A stretch of DNA of 53,120 bases from CAYRYU01 sp964428355 (GTDB lineage: Bacteria; Muiribacteriota; Ozemobacteria; Ozemobacterales; Ozemobacteraceae). Position 1 is the stretch's first letter. The number at the start of each line of letters is the position of its first letter. This document shows, piece by piece, positions 1 to 7,919 of this stretch. Location of the stretch: positions 1 to 53,120 of the forward strand of contig CAYRYU010000047.1 in NCBI GenBank assembly GCA_964428355.1. Reading direction: 5' to 3'. The notes beneath the pieces were generated by a model. The model ran no database searches, was not told the origin of the DNA, and saw only the letters and a list, made by a program, of their open reading frames with translations. Position numbers and translations under genes: made by a program.

Positions 1-182
1 AACAGGCTTCCGGTATCGAGCAGGTGAATCGGGCGATTTCGGAAATGGACAGGGTGGTTCAGCAGAACTCCGCCGCGTCGCAGGAAACCTCGGCTGCCGC
101 GGAGGAGCTCAACGGACAGGCGGAAATCCTCAAGGGAATGGTGGCACAGTTGGCTTCGATTCTCGGACAGCAGGTTTCCTGA
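1..182 (+). CDS. Methyl-accepting chemotaxis protein, C-terminal end (partial)
   Basis: The open frame runs in from the left edge and stops at 180-182. The visible 59 residues include ISEMDRVVQQNSAASQETSA followed by AAEELNGQA. This is the C-terminal helix of the MCP cytoplasmic signalling domain, which packs in a four-helix bundle and controls CheA; the glutamine/glutamate-rich SAASQE..AAEEL pattern is typical of the methylation and bundle region near the end of such receptors. The protein ends shortly afterwards (ASILGQQVS) with no CheB/CheR-tethering pentapeptide. The sensor domain lies outside the window. It is transcribed towards the next, opposite-strand gene. Confidence 0.93.
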   Translation, partial: QASGIEQVNRAISEMDRVVQQNSAASQETSAAAEELNGQAEILKGMVAQLASILGQQVS

Positions 183-207
183 GGGGGGGAAGCGAGCTAT
201 CCGTTCC

Positions 208-873
208 CTATCGGTCTTCGGGAGAGCGGGGTGTCGGCTGGCCAGCCTGGCCGGGTTGACCGGTTTTCCTTTCCCCGAGAGACTCGGGGCCTGAAGCGGT
301 CGCCCCCGGTTTCGCCTTCTTCAGGGAAAGCCCTGCGACGGGCATGTCCACGATCAGATCTTCGTTCCCGTCCAGTTCACCCATCTCCAGGGGATTCTTC
401 CCTTTGGAGAGAACCATGACGAGCTGGATCTCGTCGTGATCGGGACAGGTTCCCGGTTCATCCTGTTCGTAACCGCATTCCGGGCAACGAAAAATATCGG
501 GGACGTACGACTGGTTTTTGTCACCTTCTGGAAGGAATAGTTCGTCCTTCTCGGTTTCGGTTTCCTTGGCCTTGTCGGTTCCCTTGCCCTTTTTCTTCGA
601 GTCATTTGATTGCCCCGGCTTTTGAGAGGCTGGAGAGGAGGGGCGTGTAGCGGACGTGGACCTTCCGGTGCGCCTGGTCGCACGCGAACCAGCATGGACG
701 TTGAGGGAGAGAAAAAGGGCGGCCAGAAGAATCAAAAGGACTCCGGACCAGGGAACCCCCCGAAAGACTGAAGGCCCCTTCGAAAAGGGGCCTCTCAAAG
801 GCACTCCGATTTGTTTCTCCGGGTTCATTCCGGCCCGGATATCAACATTTCCGGGTTTCTCCGGGTCACTCAT
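208..873 (-). CDS. Single-pass membrane protein with C-terminal zinc-ribbon-like motif
   Basis: A 221-aa protein of no recognised family. One hydrophobic segment at about residues 43-61 (GVLLILLAALFLSLNVHA) is followed by a long low-complexity linker rich in Ser, Pro, Lys and Glu (about 62-118). Next comes a compact Cys/His motif: C130-x2-C133, then C143-x2-H146, in FRCPECGYEQDEPGTCPDHD. This resembles small heavy-metal-binding or zinc-ribbon domains that read CP.C..E....PG.CP.C. The tail is again Gly/Pro rich. The start overlaps the end of the upstream PTS EIIA-like gene by 8 bases, so the two are probably one transcript and translationally coupled. An alternative start is Met16. The TM-linker-ribbon layout would put the metal site away from the membrane. 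Function unknown. Confidence 0.7.
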   Translation of the reverse strand: MSDPEKPGNVDIRAGMNPEKQIGVPLRGPFSKGPSVFRGVPWSGVLLILLAALFLSLNVHAGSRATRRTGRSTSATRPSSPASQKPGQSNDSKKKGKGTDKAKETETEKDELFLPEGDKNQSYVPDIFRCPECGYEQDEPGTCPDHDEIQLVMVLSKGKNPLEMGELDGNEDLIVDMPVAGLSLKKAKPGATASGPESLGERKTGQPGQAGQPTPRSPEDR

Positions 874-1318
874 TATCCTTGATGATTTCCATTACTTCCT
901 TGGGACCGGGGGCTTCCATCAGGGCAAGCCGGAAATTGTCATCCCGAAGGAGCCGGGAGATCTTGGCCAGCAGCTTGAGGTAGGGCCCGCCGGAGGAGAC
1001 TGGGGCAAGCAAGAGGAAAATCAGGTTGACCGGCTTTCCATCGATCGCGTTGAAGTTGATCCCGGCCTTCGACCGGAAGAAGGCAACCGTCAAATCCTTG
1101 ATGGCACTGCAACGGGCGTGGGGAATGGCGATTCCTCCGCCAACCCCCGTGGTTCCGAGTTTTTCTCTCTCCAGGATGGCGTGCTTGAGCCCCTGGGGAT
1201 CCTCGGCCATGCCGGCCTTGTCAACTGCGGAAACGAATCTTTCGATGGCTTCATCCTTGTTTTGTGCGGCAAATTCAAGGAAAATCAGGTTCTCCTTAAA
1301 AGCATCAACCAATTGCAT
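866..1318 (-). CDS. PTS EIIA type-2 domain protein (PtsN/fructose-type), stand-alone
   Basis: A 150-aa single-domain protein of the PTS EIIA fructose/nitrogen family. The phosphoacceptor histidine is His67 in GGGIAIPHAR, preceded by the family motif LEREKLGTTGVG. The fold continues with VAFFRSKAGINFNAIDGKPV and a C-terminal LLRDDNFRLALMEA. These domains accept phosphate from HPr/NPr. The stand-alone form, with no EIIB or EIIC alongside, is usually regulatory, as in PtsN. The open frame can be extended 14 codons to a TTG at 1360, but the ATG at 1318 has GGAGGA eight bases upstream and gives the usual family length. A -10/-35 pair lies just upstream. No sugar permease or rpoN neighbour is present, so the target is unknown. 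Confidence 0.9.
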   Translation of the reverse strand: MQLVDAFKENLIFLEFAAQNKDEAIERFVSAVDKAGMAEDPQGLKHAILEREKLGTTGVGGGIAIPHARCSAIKDLTVAFFRSKAGINFNAIDGKPVNLIFLLLAPVSSGGPYLKLLAKISRLLRDDNFRLALMEAPGPKEVMEIIKDNE

Positions 1319-1364
1319 CCGGGTTGTCCTCCGTTTTTCTGTTCCCACTGGTTTGGACAATTTG

Positions 1365-1392
1365 ATTATACCAGATACCCGGTCGTTTGCAA
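1365..1392 (-). promoter_or_regulatory. Sigma70-type promoter for the EIIA-like gene
   Basis: Read on the minus strand: TTGCAA (1392-1387), 16-base spacer, TATAAT (1370-1365). The predicted start near 1358 gives a 40-base leader to the ATG at 1318. This also argues against the TTG at 1360 as the translation start, since it would lie upstream of or at the first transcribed base. Confidence 0.6.
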
Positions 1393-1447
1393 GGATGAAG
1401 GGTGAAGAAAATCAAGCTCCTCCCTTTGACGTAGTTTCGATGGGAAA

Positions 1448-1464
1448 CCGGCTTTCCAAGCCGG
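1448..1464 (-). terminator. Hairpin downstream of the HtrA gene
   Basis: CCGGCTT (1448-1454), a three-base loop, AAGCCGG (1458-1464): a perfect 7-bp stem. On the minus strand it is followed by TTTCCC. It lies about 100 bases past the htrA-like stop codon. The T-run is short, so this is only a candidate. The rest of 1393-1563 shows nothing else. Confidence 0.4.
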
Positions 1465-1563
1465 GTTCGGTATCTCAATGCAGTCCCGGTTGGGTGGCGG
1501 TTGGGTTGGTACTTTCCGAAAATGGGAATCAGGGGCGAGGCGTCAAAACCGACCTCGTTGGAA

Positions 1564-2991
1564 TCAGGGGACTATCAGAAGAAACACGCTTTTTGCGGTT
1601 CCTCGGACGATCTCCAGGAGGACCCGGTTCCGGGATTGGAGGGACCCCAGGATTTTGCCAAGTTGTGAAGCCGATTTCACGGGAACCTGGTTGATGGCGG
1701 CGATCACGTCCCCGGGTTCGAATCCGGCTTCGTTGGCCAGGGAACCTTCCCTAACTTCCGAAATGACCGCACCGGAATGGACCCGAAGGCCGTATTGCCT
1801 GATGGAAGCGGGATTGACCGACTCGAATGCGATTCCAAGGAGATTCGAACTCCCCGGTTTTTCCTCCGTTGTGGGGAAACCTTCCACCAGGAACGCACAC
1901 TCGCCCAACTTCCCATGCCTCGAAATGCTGAGTTGGGCAGTCTCACCCACCCTGAATCTACCCAATAGTTCCTGGAGATGGGAAATGCTCTTCAGCTTTT
2001 TACCCTCGACCGAAAGGATCACATCGCCAGGAACCAGCCCCGCCTTCTCAGCGGAAGAACCCCTTGTAACCTCCGTGATGAGGATTCCTTCAGCTGCTAT
2101 CCCCAGGTAGTCGGCAAGCTTTTCGGAGATTTCCTGGACCGTCAACCCGAGAAAACTCCTCCGGACTTTGCCGTAGGCCATAAGATCGGCGATGATACGG
2201 CGGGCGGAAGAGACGGGGATGGCGAAACCGATGCCCTGTCCATATGGAATGATCGCGGTGTTGATCCCGATGATCTCCCCGCGCGAATTGACGAGTGCTC
2301 CCCCCGAATTCCCTGGATTGATCGATGCATCAGTCTGAATGAGGTTTCGGAATGAGCGTTTCCGGTCGATGGAGAGGTCCCGCTCGAGTGCCGAAACCAC
2401 CCCGACCGTGACGGTCATTCCCAGCCCGAAGGGGTTTCCTATTGCGATTACCCACTCCCCCACCCTGAGCGCATCCGAGTTTCCCAGGGGCGCGGAAGGG
2501 ACTCCGCCTGGGAGGTCGATCTTCAATACTGCCAGATCGCTCGCGGCGTCCTTTCCAACTATCTCGGCCTGGGCCTTCCGCCCGTCCTTCAAGGTGACTT
2601 CGATCCGGTCGGCACCCTCGATGACGTGGAAGTTGGTCAATAGATGGCCCGCGGAGCTGATCAGGACTCCAGATCCGCTACCCTTGCGCGGGATGACATT
2701 GTTGTATCCGGAAAAGTCATCCTCGAAAAGATGCCCAAAGAACTGGTCGAAAAGCGGGTCTCCAAACCCCAGACTGGGGCGGGTCCTGACGTAGTGGACC
2801 GATTCGATGGAAACCACCGCCGGACTGACCTTCTCGGCGATGTCTGCAATCAATGACGTCCCGAACAGGTCGGGTGCTCCGGCTGCCAACACCGGGGAGA
2901 ATGCTGCCAGCAAAAGGCCGACTACAACCAGGAACCGGACGGGAAACCCCGAGCCTGACAGAATCGCGAGGTGATTTTGGTGGAGATGCAT
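1564..2991 (-). CDS. Periplasmic serine protease, HtrA/DegP family
   Basis: A 475-aa trypsin-like protease with two PDZ domains. It degrades or refolds damaged envelope proteins. N-terminal hydrophobic signal at about residues 17-37 (VRFLVVVGLLLAAFSPVLAA). Catalytic triad: His122 in LLTNFHVIEG, Asp152 in DAASDLAVLKID, Ser229 in INPGNSGGAL. The LA-loop region carries an aromatic stretch (FDQFFGHLFEDDFSGY). PDZ1 spans about 265-355 and PDZ2 about 380-470. An upstream AAGGAGT ribosome site supports the ATG at 2991. It lies 13 bases after the anti-sigma gene and two genes after an ECF sigma factor, so it looks like an RpoE-RseA-MucD/DegP style operon in which the stress sigma factor drives its own effector protease. 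Family length and residues are complete. Confidence 0.95.
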   Translation of the reverse strand: MHLHQNHLAILSGSGFPVRFLVVVGLLLAAFSPVLAAGAPDLFGTSLIADIAEKVSPAVVSIESVHYVRTRPSLGFGDPLFDQFFGHLFEDDFSGYNNVIPRKGSGSGVLISSAGHLLTNFHVIEGADRIEVTLKDGRKAQAEIVGKDAASDLAVLKIDLPGGVPSAPLGNSDALRVGEWVIAIGNPFGLGMTVTVGVVSALERDLSIDRKRSFRNLIQTDASINPGNSGGALVNSRGEIIGINTAIIPYGQGIGFAIPVSSARRIIADLMAYGKVRRSFLGLTVQEISEKLADYLGIAAEGILITEVTRGSSAEKAGLVPGDVILSVEGKKLKSISHLQELLGRFRVGETAQLSISRHGKLGECAFLVEGFPTTEEKPGSSNLLGIAFESVNPASIRQYGLRVHSGAVISEVREGSLANEAGFEPGDVIAAINQVPVKSASQLGKILGSLQSRNRVLLEIVRGTAKSVFLLIVP

Positions 2992-3004
2992 CAGGGGACT
3001 CCTT

Positions 3005-3589
3005 TCAGGGGGTTTCGCGGAAAACCACCGTTTCCGCGGCAGGGGGTTGGTCTCCGGTGGAATACATTTCCGGATGGAGTTCCCTGAACTCCTTCATCTT
3101 CATGAGGAATTCATTCACCTCTTTTTGGGATGGGGGCGGAAGGGTGTTTCCTGGAAGTTGTTGAAGGGAGCGTGTTTTCAGGGGGGGATTCTTCCTCGCA
3201 ATCATGTTGGAGGGGTTGGAGGTCGGAATGGGGCGGATCGCTTGACCAGGAGGGGAGGCGAGGAATAGGTTCAGGGCCATGGCGACGCAGGCAAGGGATA
3301 GCCCGACCTGAACAGGTTTGACGAGGGACCCCAGGATTCGCTCGATCAGGTCGGAGGTGGAGGGGGGGTGCCCTTCCCGGTCGAGGGCTTCGAAGATGTT
3401 CCGGGAAAGTTCGGGAGGAACCTCCGGGGCGGGAAGATTCCTCAGCGATTCGAGAAGCTCACCTCGTTGGGCAAGCGCGAGCGAGCAATCGACACAGGAT
3501 CTCGAATGGGCGACGAGGTCCTGCCATTCCTGGGTTGGCATTTCTCCGCCGTGTTCTTCGAGCCAGTCAAGAAGTCTGGTGCATCTCAT
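3005..3589 (-). CDS. Membrane anti-sigma factor with zinc-binding (ZAS) domain
   Basis: A 194-aa protein from the ATG at 3589; a TTG at 3619 would add 10 residues, but GAGGTG precedes the ATG. The N-terminus has the zinc anti-sigma pattern: Cys3, then His28-x3-Cys32-x2-Cys35 in AHSRSCVDC. One transmembrane helix lies at about residues 110-128 (VGLSLACVAMALNLFLAS). The extracytoplasmic part of about 65 residues is Pro-rich and ends with a short helical segment (EVNEFLMKMKEFREL). It overlaps the sigma gene by 23 bases, which couples their translation. By family precedent it holds the sigma factor at the membrane until cleaved. No matching site-1 or site-2 protease gene is in this operon other than the HtrA-like one. 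Confidence 0.87.
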   Translation of the reverse strand: MRCTRLLDWLEEHGGEMPTQEWQDLVAHSRSCVDCSLALAQRGELLESLRNLPAPEVPPELSRNIFEALDREGHPPSTSDLIERILGSLVKPVQVGLSLACVAMALNLFLASPPGQAIRPIPTSNPSNMIARKNPPLKTRSLQQLPGNTLPPPSQKEVNEFLMKMKEFRELHPEMYSTGDQPPAAETVVFRETP

Positions 3590-4232
3590 CCTTTTCACCT
3601 CTTCGGAGGAAACCTTCAAGGGATTCCTGGAGCAGCCGGCGGCCCCGGTTGATCCGGGATTTGACGGTTCCTTCTTTTAGATCGAGAATCTCAGAGATTT
3701 CCTCAAGGGAGTAACTTTCGACGTCTTTGAGGATCAACGGCATCCGGTAGACCTCGGGGAGTTTTGAGATCTTTTCCTGGAGAGCTCCCTGAAGCTCACG
3801 TTGGTATTCCTGCTTCAGAACGGCTTCTTCGGGGTCTTCTCCGGGGGGGGTGGTGAACCACTCGAGAATGGACTCGATGAAGGTCTTCTTTTGTTTCGTC
3901 CTTTCCTGAAGAATGGTAGAGCACGTGTTGGAAGTGATCCTGAACAGCCAGGTCTTGAATGAGGACCGGCCCTGGAACGCCGCGATCGCCCGGAATGCTT
4001 TCAAGAAGACCTCCTGGGTTGCATCGAGGGCATCTTCAGGGTTGTTGAAGAACCTGAATGCCAAACGGTAAACCTGGCCGTGATACCTGGTGACAAGCTT
4101 ATCGAAAGCCTTCCGGTTTCCAGCGACCGCATGTTCGAGAAGCTTTTCCTCCTCTTCGGGTCTTTCCACACGATATTGAGACTGGGAGACGGGGGAGTAG
4201 GTTCCCGGAATTTTCGCGGATTCGTTTACCAT
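3567..4232 (-). CDS. ECF RNA polymerase sigma factor, RpoE-like
   Basis: A 221-aa sigma-70 family protein with only regions 2 and 4. Region 2 lies at about residues 40-107: LVTRYHGQVYRLAFRF, then NPEDALDATQEVFLKAF, FQGRSSFKTWLFRIT. Region 4 lies at about 155-205: ISKLPEVYRMPLILKDVE, then YSLEEISEILDLKEGTVKSR, a helix-turn-helix. The linker of about 45 residues (ERTKQKKTFIESILEWFTTP onward) is of ordinary length for the group. Its ATG overlaps the stop of the preceding gene (ATGGTAA), so it is translationally coupled to that secreted protein. It is followed by its anti-sigma factor and an HtrA protease, which points to envelope stress. Confidence 0.93.
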   Translation of the reverse strand: MVNESAKIPGTYSPVSQSQYRVERPEEEEKLLEHAVAGNRKAFDKLVTRYHGQVYRLAFRFFNNPEDALDATQEVFLKAFRAIAAFQGRSSFKTWLFRITSNTCSTILQERTKQKKTFIESILEWFTTPPGEDPEEAVLKQEYQRELQGALQEKISKLPEVYRMPLILKDVESYSLEEISEILDLKEGTVKSRINRGRRLLQESLEGFLRRGEKDEMHQTS

Positions 4233-4837
4233 ACATGGAGTGGGAATTTTATCTTGACCAATGAAGGCTTTTCAGGGTGGATACCGATCTGCAGGGTCCG
4301 GCCTTTCCATTTCATGTCCCGCGAAATGAAACCTTCTGCATAAGCCCTGATCGTAACGAAATGGTACCCTTTGGGGAACCGGAGGTTCTGGAATTTGAAG
4401 ATTCTCCGGTGAAAGGCGTTCGAAACCCCTTCGTCTCCGTCGCCGAGGGTGGCGATCATCCGGTCTCGCCACCAGATTTCGATTTTCCTTGCCAGGATCG
4501 ATCTCATCCGCGGGGTCCATTCCCGGAGAGTTTCGATTTCGAACCGGCAGAGGCCGGACTTTTCCTCCTCACCGGGTTGGAGCTCGGGATTTTCGATTTC
4601 CGGTTCGGGTGGGGCGGGTGGCTCCAGGAGGATTGCGGATTCCGTGGGGATGGAGCCGGCCGCTTGGTTCGACTCCAAGGGAAAGAGAACCGAATCGGAA
4701 GCCTGGACAGGTTCCGTTGGAGAAGCGTTCCCCTCCGAAACTGGTGCCGGATTCGAGGCAAGATTCCCGCCAATTCCGGCATCCGGAAGGAGAACAAACA
4801 AGACCAGAAGGAGAAGGATCGAAACGAGCGGTCTCAT
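4226..4837 (-). CDS. Secreted/anchored protein of unknown family, coupled to the sigma factor
   Basis: A 203-aa protein from the ATG at 4837, which puts a clean signal peptide first (MRPLVSILLLLVLFVLLPDA). A start at 4939 would add 34 hydrophilic residues. After the signal comes a Pro/Glu/Ser-rich linker (about 25-95), then a compact C-terminal domain of about 105 residues with alternating hydrophobics (KIEIWWRDRMIATLGDGDEG; FRFPKGYHF-like LRFPKGYHFVTIRAYAEGF; KIKFPLHVW). This looks beta-rich, possibly an immunoglobulin- or PEGA-like fold, but I do not recognise it. The stop overlaps the sigma-factor start by 7 bases, so it probably belongs to the same stress operon, perhaps as an envelope sensor or cell-wall binding protein. 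That role is inference only. Confidence 0.6.
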   Translation of the reverse strand: MRPLVSILLLLVLFVLLPDAGIGGNLASNPAPVSEGNASPTEPVQASDSVLFPLESNQAAGSIPTESAILLEPPAPPEPEIENPELQPGEEEKSGLCRFEIETLREWTPRMRSILARKIEIWWRDRMIATLGDGDEGVSNAFHRRIFKFQNLRFPKGYHFVTIRAYAEGFISRDMKWKGRTLQIGIHPEKPSLVKIKFPLHVW

Positions 4838-4955
4838 TCGTGAAGTCCGGTTGGCGAATCGTACGGGTTCCCCTGGGTTTCCTGCGCAAGATTCCCCAAC
4901 CGGGATTTTTTCATCGCTGATGCAGACTCGAGGTTGCATTCCCCGCCATCGGAGG

Positions 4956-6206
4956 TCAGGGAGTCCTGGCTTTCTGGATGACGTTGAGTTGGGAGGGGGT
5001 GGCGGGACCGGTGATGTACAACCCCTTTTCCACCATGAGATCGGTTTCGGCGCGCTTCTTCAAGCGGTTTCCCTTCCCGTCCATGAGGATCTTGATGACC
5101 GGTCGGACCACGGCGGCAGGGTTCGTTCTCAGTACAAGCCCGACGGAACCGTCGTTCAGGACGACGAGACTTCCGCTGGGGTAGAGGGAGAAGCGGCGGA
5201 CAAAAGAGCCGAGCACGTTCGGGTCGAACTGGTTGTCCGCACCGCTCATGACGATCTTGATCGCATCGTAGGGGGTCAGGGCAACCCGGTATGGCCGGTC
5301 CGTCGTCAGGGCATCGTATACATCGGCGATGGAGCAGATCCTGGCGAAGAGGGAGATGTCCTTTCCCTTGAGGCCTTTGGGATACCCTCGCCCCTGGAAC
5401 TTCTCGTGATGCTGCAGAGCGACCATCCGTGACCGCTCGGAAATCTCCCCTGACTTGCAGAGGATCTCGTAACCGAACTGCGGATGCCGCTTCATTTCCG
5501 CGAATTCGCCCTCCGTGAGTTTTCCTTCCTTGTTGAGAATGGAGAGGGAGACCTTCAGTTTTCCGACGTCATGGAGAAGGGAGCCCATTCCGAGCTCGAT
5601 CAGATCGGACTGGGGAAGCCCCATCGACTGCCCGATGATGACCGAGATCGTCGAGACGTTGATGTTGTGGGTGAAAGTATAATCATCGAATGATTTGATA
5701 TCGATGAGGTTCATTACAGCGTCCGGGGTTTTCATGATCTCGGCGACGAGCTGGGTTGCGACCTCCCTCGAACTCTTCGTGTCTACGCCCTGGTTCAGCT
5801 TGACGCTGTTGATGATGTTCGAAACCGCCTTGAACGCGATCACCTGCGTCTGTTTCGAGACCAGCAACGATTCACCGTCCGTGACGGTCTTCATTTCGGG
5901 GAACTTCTCGAAAAGGAGTGCACAGTTCTCGGCAATCCCCGAAATGTTCTGGATATCGGTAATGTCAGTGATCTGGAAGTTGGAGACGACGTATTCCTTG
6001 CCATCCTCGGTCCGGAGATAGAGGTCCTTCCGGATCATCAGTGCCTCGACGTCATACTCGCATTTGAGGCCCTTGAGGAAGAACTTCGAAGGCATCTGTT
6101 GCTTTCCGATCACGTCGCCGGGAATCCAGACGAATTCCCGGCAACTGCCAATATGGCTGTAACCGGTAAAGATGGAAAGGTTTTTCAGCGTCGTGTTTTC
6201 GAGCAT
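4956..6206 (-). CDS. HD-GYP domain protein (c-di-GMP phosphodiesterase)
   Basis: A 416-aa cytoplasmic protein with no membrane segment. Residues 1-140 form an N-terminal region with a PilZ/sensor-like feel but no clear motif. The HD-GYP domain spans about 150-340: His180 (FTHN), His212-Asp213 with Lys216 (LLHDVGK), His241 (KRHPQFGYEIL), His266-His267-Glu268, GRGYP (272-276) and ADVYDALTTDRPYR (294-307). All metal ligands and the GYP signature are present, so hydrolysis of c-di-GMP is expected. The last 75 residues (SLVVLNDGSVGLVL, then VVRPVIKILMDGKG) match the small C-terminal extension often seen in HD-GYP proteins. The start codon sits only two bases after the T-run of a strong hairpin that also contains the likely ribosome site. 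Confidence 0.92.
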   Translation of the reverse strand: MLENTTLKNLSIFTGYSHIGSCREFVWIPGDVIGKQQMPSKFFLKGLKCEYDVEALMIRKDLYLRTEDGKEYVVSNFQITDITDIQNISGIAENCALLFEKFPEMKTVTDGESLLVSKQTQVIAFKAVSNIINSVKLNQGVDTKSSREVATQLVAEIMKTPDAVMNLIDIKSFDDYTFTHNINVSTISVIIGQSMGLPQSDLIELGMGSLLHDVGKLKVSLSILNKEGKLTEGEFAEMKRHPQFGYEILCKSGEISERSRMVALQHHEKFQGRGYPKGLKGKDISLFARICSIADVYDALTTDRPYRVALTPYDAIKIVMSGADNQFDPNVLGSFVRRFSLYPSGSLVVLNDGSVGLVLRTNPAAVVRPVIKILMDGKGNRLKKRAETDLMVEKGLYITGPATPSQLNVIQKARTP

Positions 6207-6208
6207 GC

Positions 6209-6233
6209 AAAAAGGACCACCTTTCGGTGGTCC
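6209..6233 (-). terminator. Intrinsic terminator fused to the HD-GYP ribosome site
   Basis: On the minus strand: GGACCACC (6233-6226), loop GAAA, GGTGGTCC (6221-6214), then TTTTT (6213-6209), then GC and the ATG at 6206. A perfect 8-bp GC-rich stem with a GNRA-type tetraloop and a T-run is a textbook intrinsic terminator for the upstream carboxypeptidase gene. The same right arm, GAAAGGTGG, is also the only Shine-Dalgarno candidate for the HD-GYP gene. Confidence 0.8.
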
Positions 6234-6239
6234 ATTATA
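6234..6239 (-). promoter_or_regulatory. Consensus -10 box abutting the terminator
   Basis: TATAAT on the minus strand, directly next to the 5' arm of the hairpin. Transcription from it would begin near 6227, inside the 5' arm. No good -35 hexamer lies 16-18 bases upstream, so an activator or another sigma factor may be needed. Confidence 0.4.
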
Positions 6240-6277
6240 TCACGAAGGAAAGAACTGGGGGAAGAAATCGCTGGGCT

Positions 6278-7753
6278 TTAGCGGACCATCGCAAGAATCT
6301 CAGCGGAGAATTCCTGGCCGTGGGCACATTCGAAGGAGACCCGATCCTTCACGGTCTCATAAACAAACCCCGCCTCAGGTGTTGCCTTCACCTTTTCCAG
6401 GGAGGAGGTCTTCCCCTGGAGGAGATCTTGGAGTGTGAGTTCTGCTGCACGCTTTCCGAGGAGGCTGAGATTGTCGTCGATCGCGACTTTTGCTTCCGGG
6501 GTGAAATCGGAGGAAAGGGCTGTTCCGTCGACGATTGCCGCCATCGCTCCCTCGAAGTCAAGCTCGGCGATGAGGGACTTCTCGGCAGAGGGAGTCGTAA
6601 CCGCGTAGGTTCCGCTTTTGTCGATCAGGTGGAGAACGGCAGGAACATTGATCTTGTTGATTTCGGCAATTTCGGATGGGTCGGGGATGAAGGTCGTGGC
6701 GAGTTCGATTGTAAAAGCCAGGGCTTTGTGTTCTCCATACAGATAGTCGTCGGAGTCGCCCATGGCGGGGTAGAGTTCGGCGCTGTTTTCAGGGGTATAC
6801 CCGTTGAATTTCGCCATCTCCCCCGCGAGTCTGCTGAGCGTTGGGGTATCTTCGCAGGGAACATTATAGGCATAACCGAAGGGAAAGAGAACCAGCTCGG
6901 AATAGCTGTGGAAGCTGAGGCTGGCCTGGAACTTTTCACGCTCGGCCAGCATCTTGATGGCGGAGGATTCAGCTTCGCTGAACGGACCGGTTCCATGGTA
7001 GGTATCGCTGTTGGTGGAGTTGCTCGAGCCCGTGTTCCCCCACTTGTATCCGTAATTCCGGTTCAGGTCGACTCCGTATGTCTTGAAGCGGTTTTTCCGC
7101 CAATATCGACTCTTGTTTTGTGAATAGAAAACCCCGTCGGGGTTGACCATGGGGACGAACCAGATCTCCCGCTCGTTAACGAGTTTCGTGATCTTTTCAT
7201 CGTTTCCGTAACCCTCGAGGATCTGTTTCAGTGCTCCCATGGGGACCTCGACCGAGATCCATTCGCGGGCGTGATGGGCACCCATGACGAGAGCCGCGGG
7301 CTCCTTCTCGTTCTTTTCAGGGTTGTCGCTGACCTTGATTGCCCAGATATCCCGGTTCTCGAAGGTCTTTCCAAGGGATTCGAGCCTGGTGATGTTTTTG
7401 TAGGTCTCTGACCATGTCTTCAGGGTAGAAGTCATGGTTTCATAGGTGTAGTAACTTACCCCCCGCAACTGGGCGGCCTGGACCTTCGCGACATAGGCAT
7501 CAAGGTCGGGGATTATGATGGAAACCTTCTGCCCGGGGGTTCGGAAAGACTTGACCGAACCTTTGTCGACCACCATTTCCACGAAGGTCTTACCAGTCCG
7601 GGCGATATCGAAATCGCCGGAGGCAAACTTCCGGACATCAGAAACCGAAAGACCGTCGATCCGGATGAGGCTTTTGGTGGGGGGGGTGGTTTGGGTGAAG
7701 GCAGCCGTTGAAAACAGGCAAAGAACCAAAACCAAATACAAAACCCGCTGCAT
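6278..7753 (-). CDS. Secreted zinc carboxypeptidase, M14 family (carboxypeptidase A/T-like)
   Basis: A 491-aa exported metallopeptidase. Signal peptide: MQRVLYLVLVLCLFSTAAFT, cleavage near residue 20. A propeptide-like region follows (about 25-105), then the catalytic domain. Zinc ligands: His161 and Glu164 in GAHHAREW, and His282 in SLSFHSYSELVLFPFGY. Substrate-binding elements: NPDG (204-207) and Asn-Arg in VDLNRNYGYKW (229-238). Catalytic Glu350 in AFTIELATTF. All active-site residues are present. The last 110 residues after the peptidase domain (SAEKSLIAELDFEGAMAAI onward) form an extra domain I do not recognise. It has its own promoter and a strong terminator, so it is a single-gene unit that cleaves C-terminal residues from peptides outside the cytoplasm. 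Confidence 0.93.
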   Translation of the reverse strand: MQRVLYLVLVLCLFSTAAFTQTTPPTKSLIRIDGLSVSDVRKFASGDFDIARTGKTFVEMVVDKGSVKSFRTPGQKVSIIIPDLDAYVAKVQAAQLRGVSYYTYETMTSTLKTWSETYKNITRLESLGKTFENRDIWAIKVSDNPEKNEKEPAALVMGAHHAREWISVEVPMGALKQILEGYGNDEKITKLVNEREIWFVPMVNPDGVFYSQNKSRYWRKNRFKTYGVDLNRNYGYKWGNTGSSNSTNSDTYHGTGPFSEAESSAIKMLAEREKFQASLSFHSYSELVLFPFGYAYNVPCEDTPTLSRLAGEMAKFNGYTPENSAELYPAMGDSDDYLYGEHKALAFTIELATTFIPDPSEIAEINKINVPAVLHLIDKSGTYAVTTPSAEKSLIAELDFEGAMAAIVDGTALSSDFTPEAKVAIDDNLSLLGKRAAELTLQDLLQGKTSSLEKVKATPEAGFVYETVKDRVSFECAHGQEFSAEILAMVR

Positions 7754-7828
7754 GCTCGCTACTCCTTACTACCTTATGGCCTTACTCGATACTGGAGAAA
7801 TACTTCAAAATCGGGTTCCGATAATATT

Positions 7829-7857
7829 ATTTTATTGGGTAATCTTTGGGAAGTCAA
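7829..7857 (-). promoter_or_regulatory. Sigma70-type promoter for the carboxypeptidase gene
   Basis: Minus strand: TTGACT (7857-7852), 17-base spacer, TAAAAT (7834-7829), inside an A+T-rich patch (7790-7880) unlike its surroundings. The leader to the ATG at 7753 is about 70 bases. Confidence 0.7.
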
Positions 7858-7919
7858 TACCTGTGTACATAAAAGTGTAAAGGCTTGAAGAAATGGGAGG
7901 GCACGGGACGGGGTGTTCT

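Noticed and set aside
6227..7123. 298-codon plus-strand frame over the M14 carboxypeptidase gene
   Set aside because: The minus strand carries all catalytic residues, a signal peptide, promoter and terminator; the plus frame has none.
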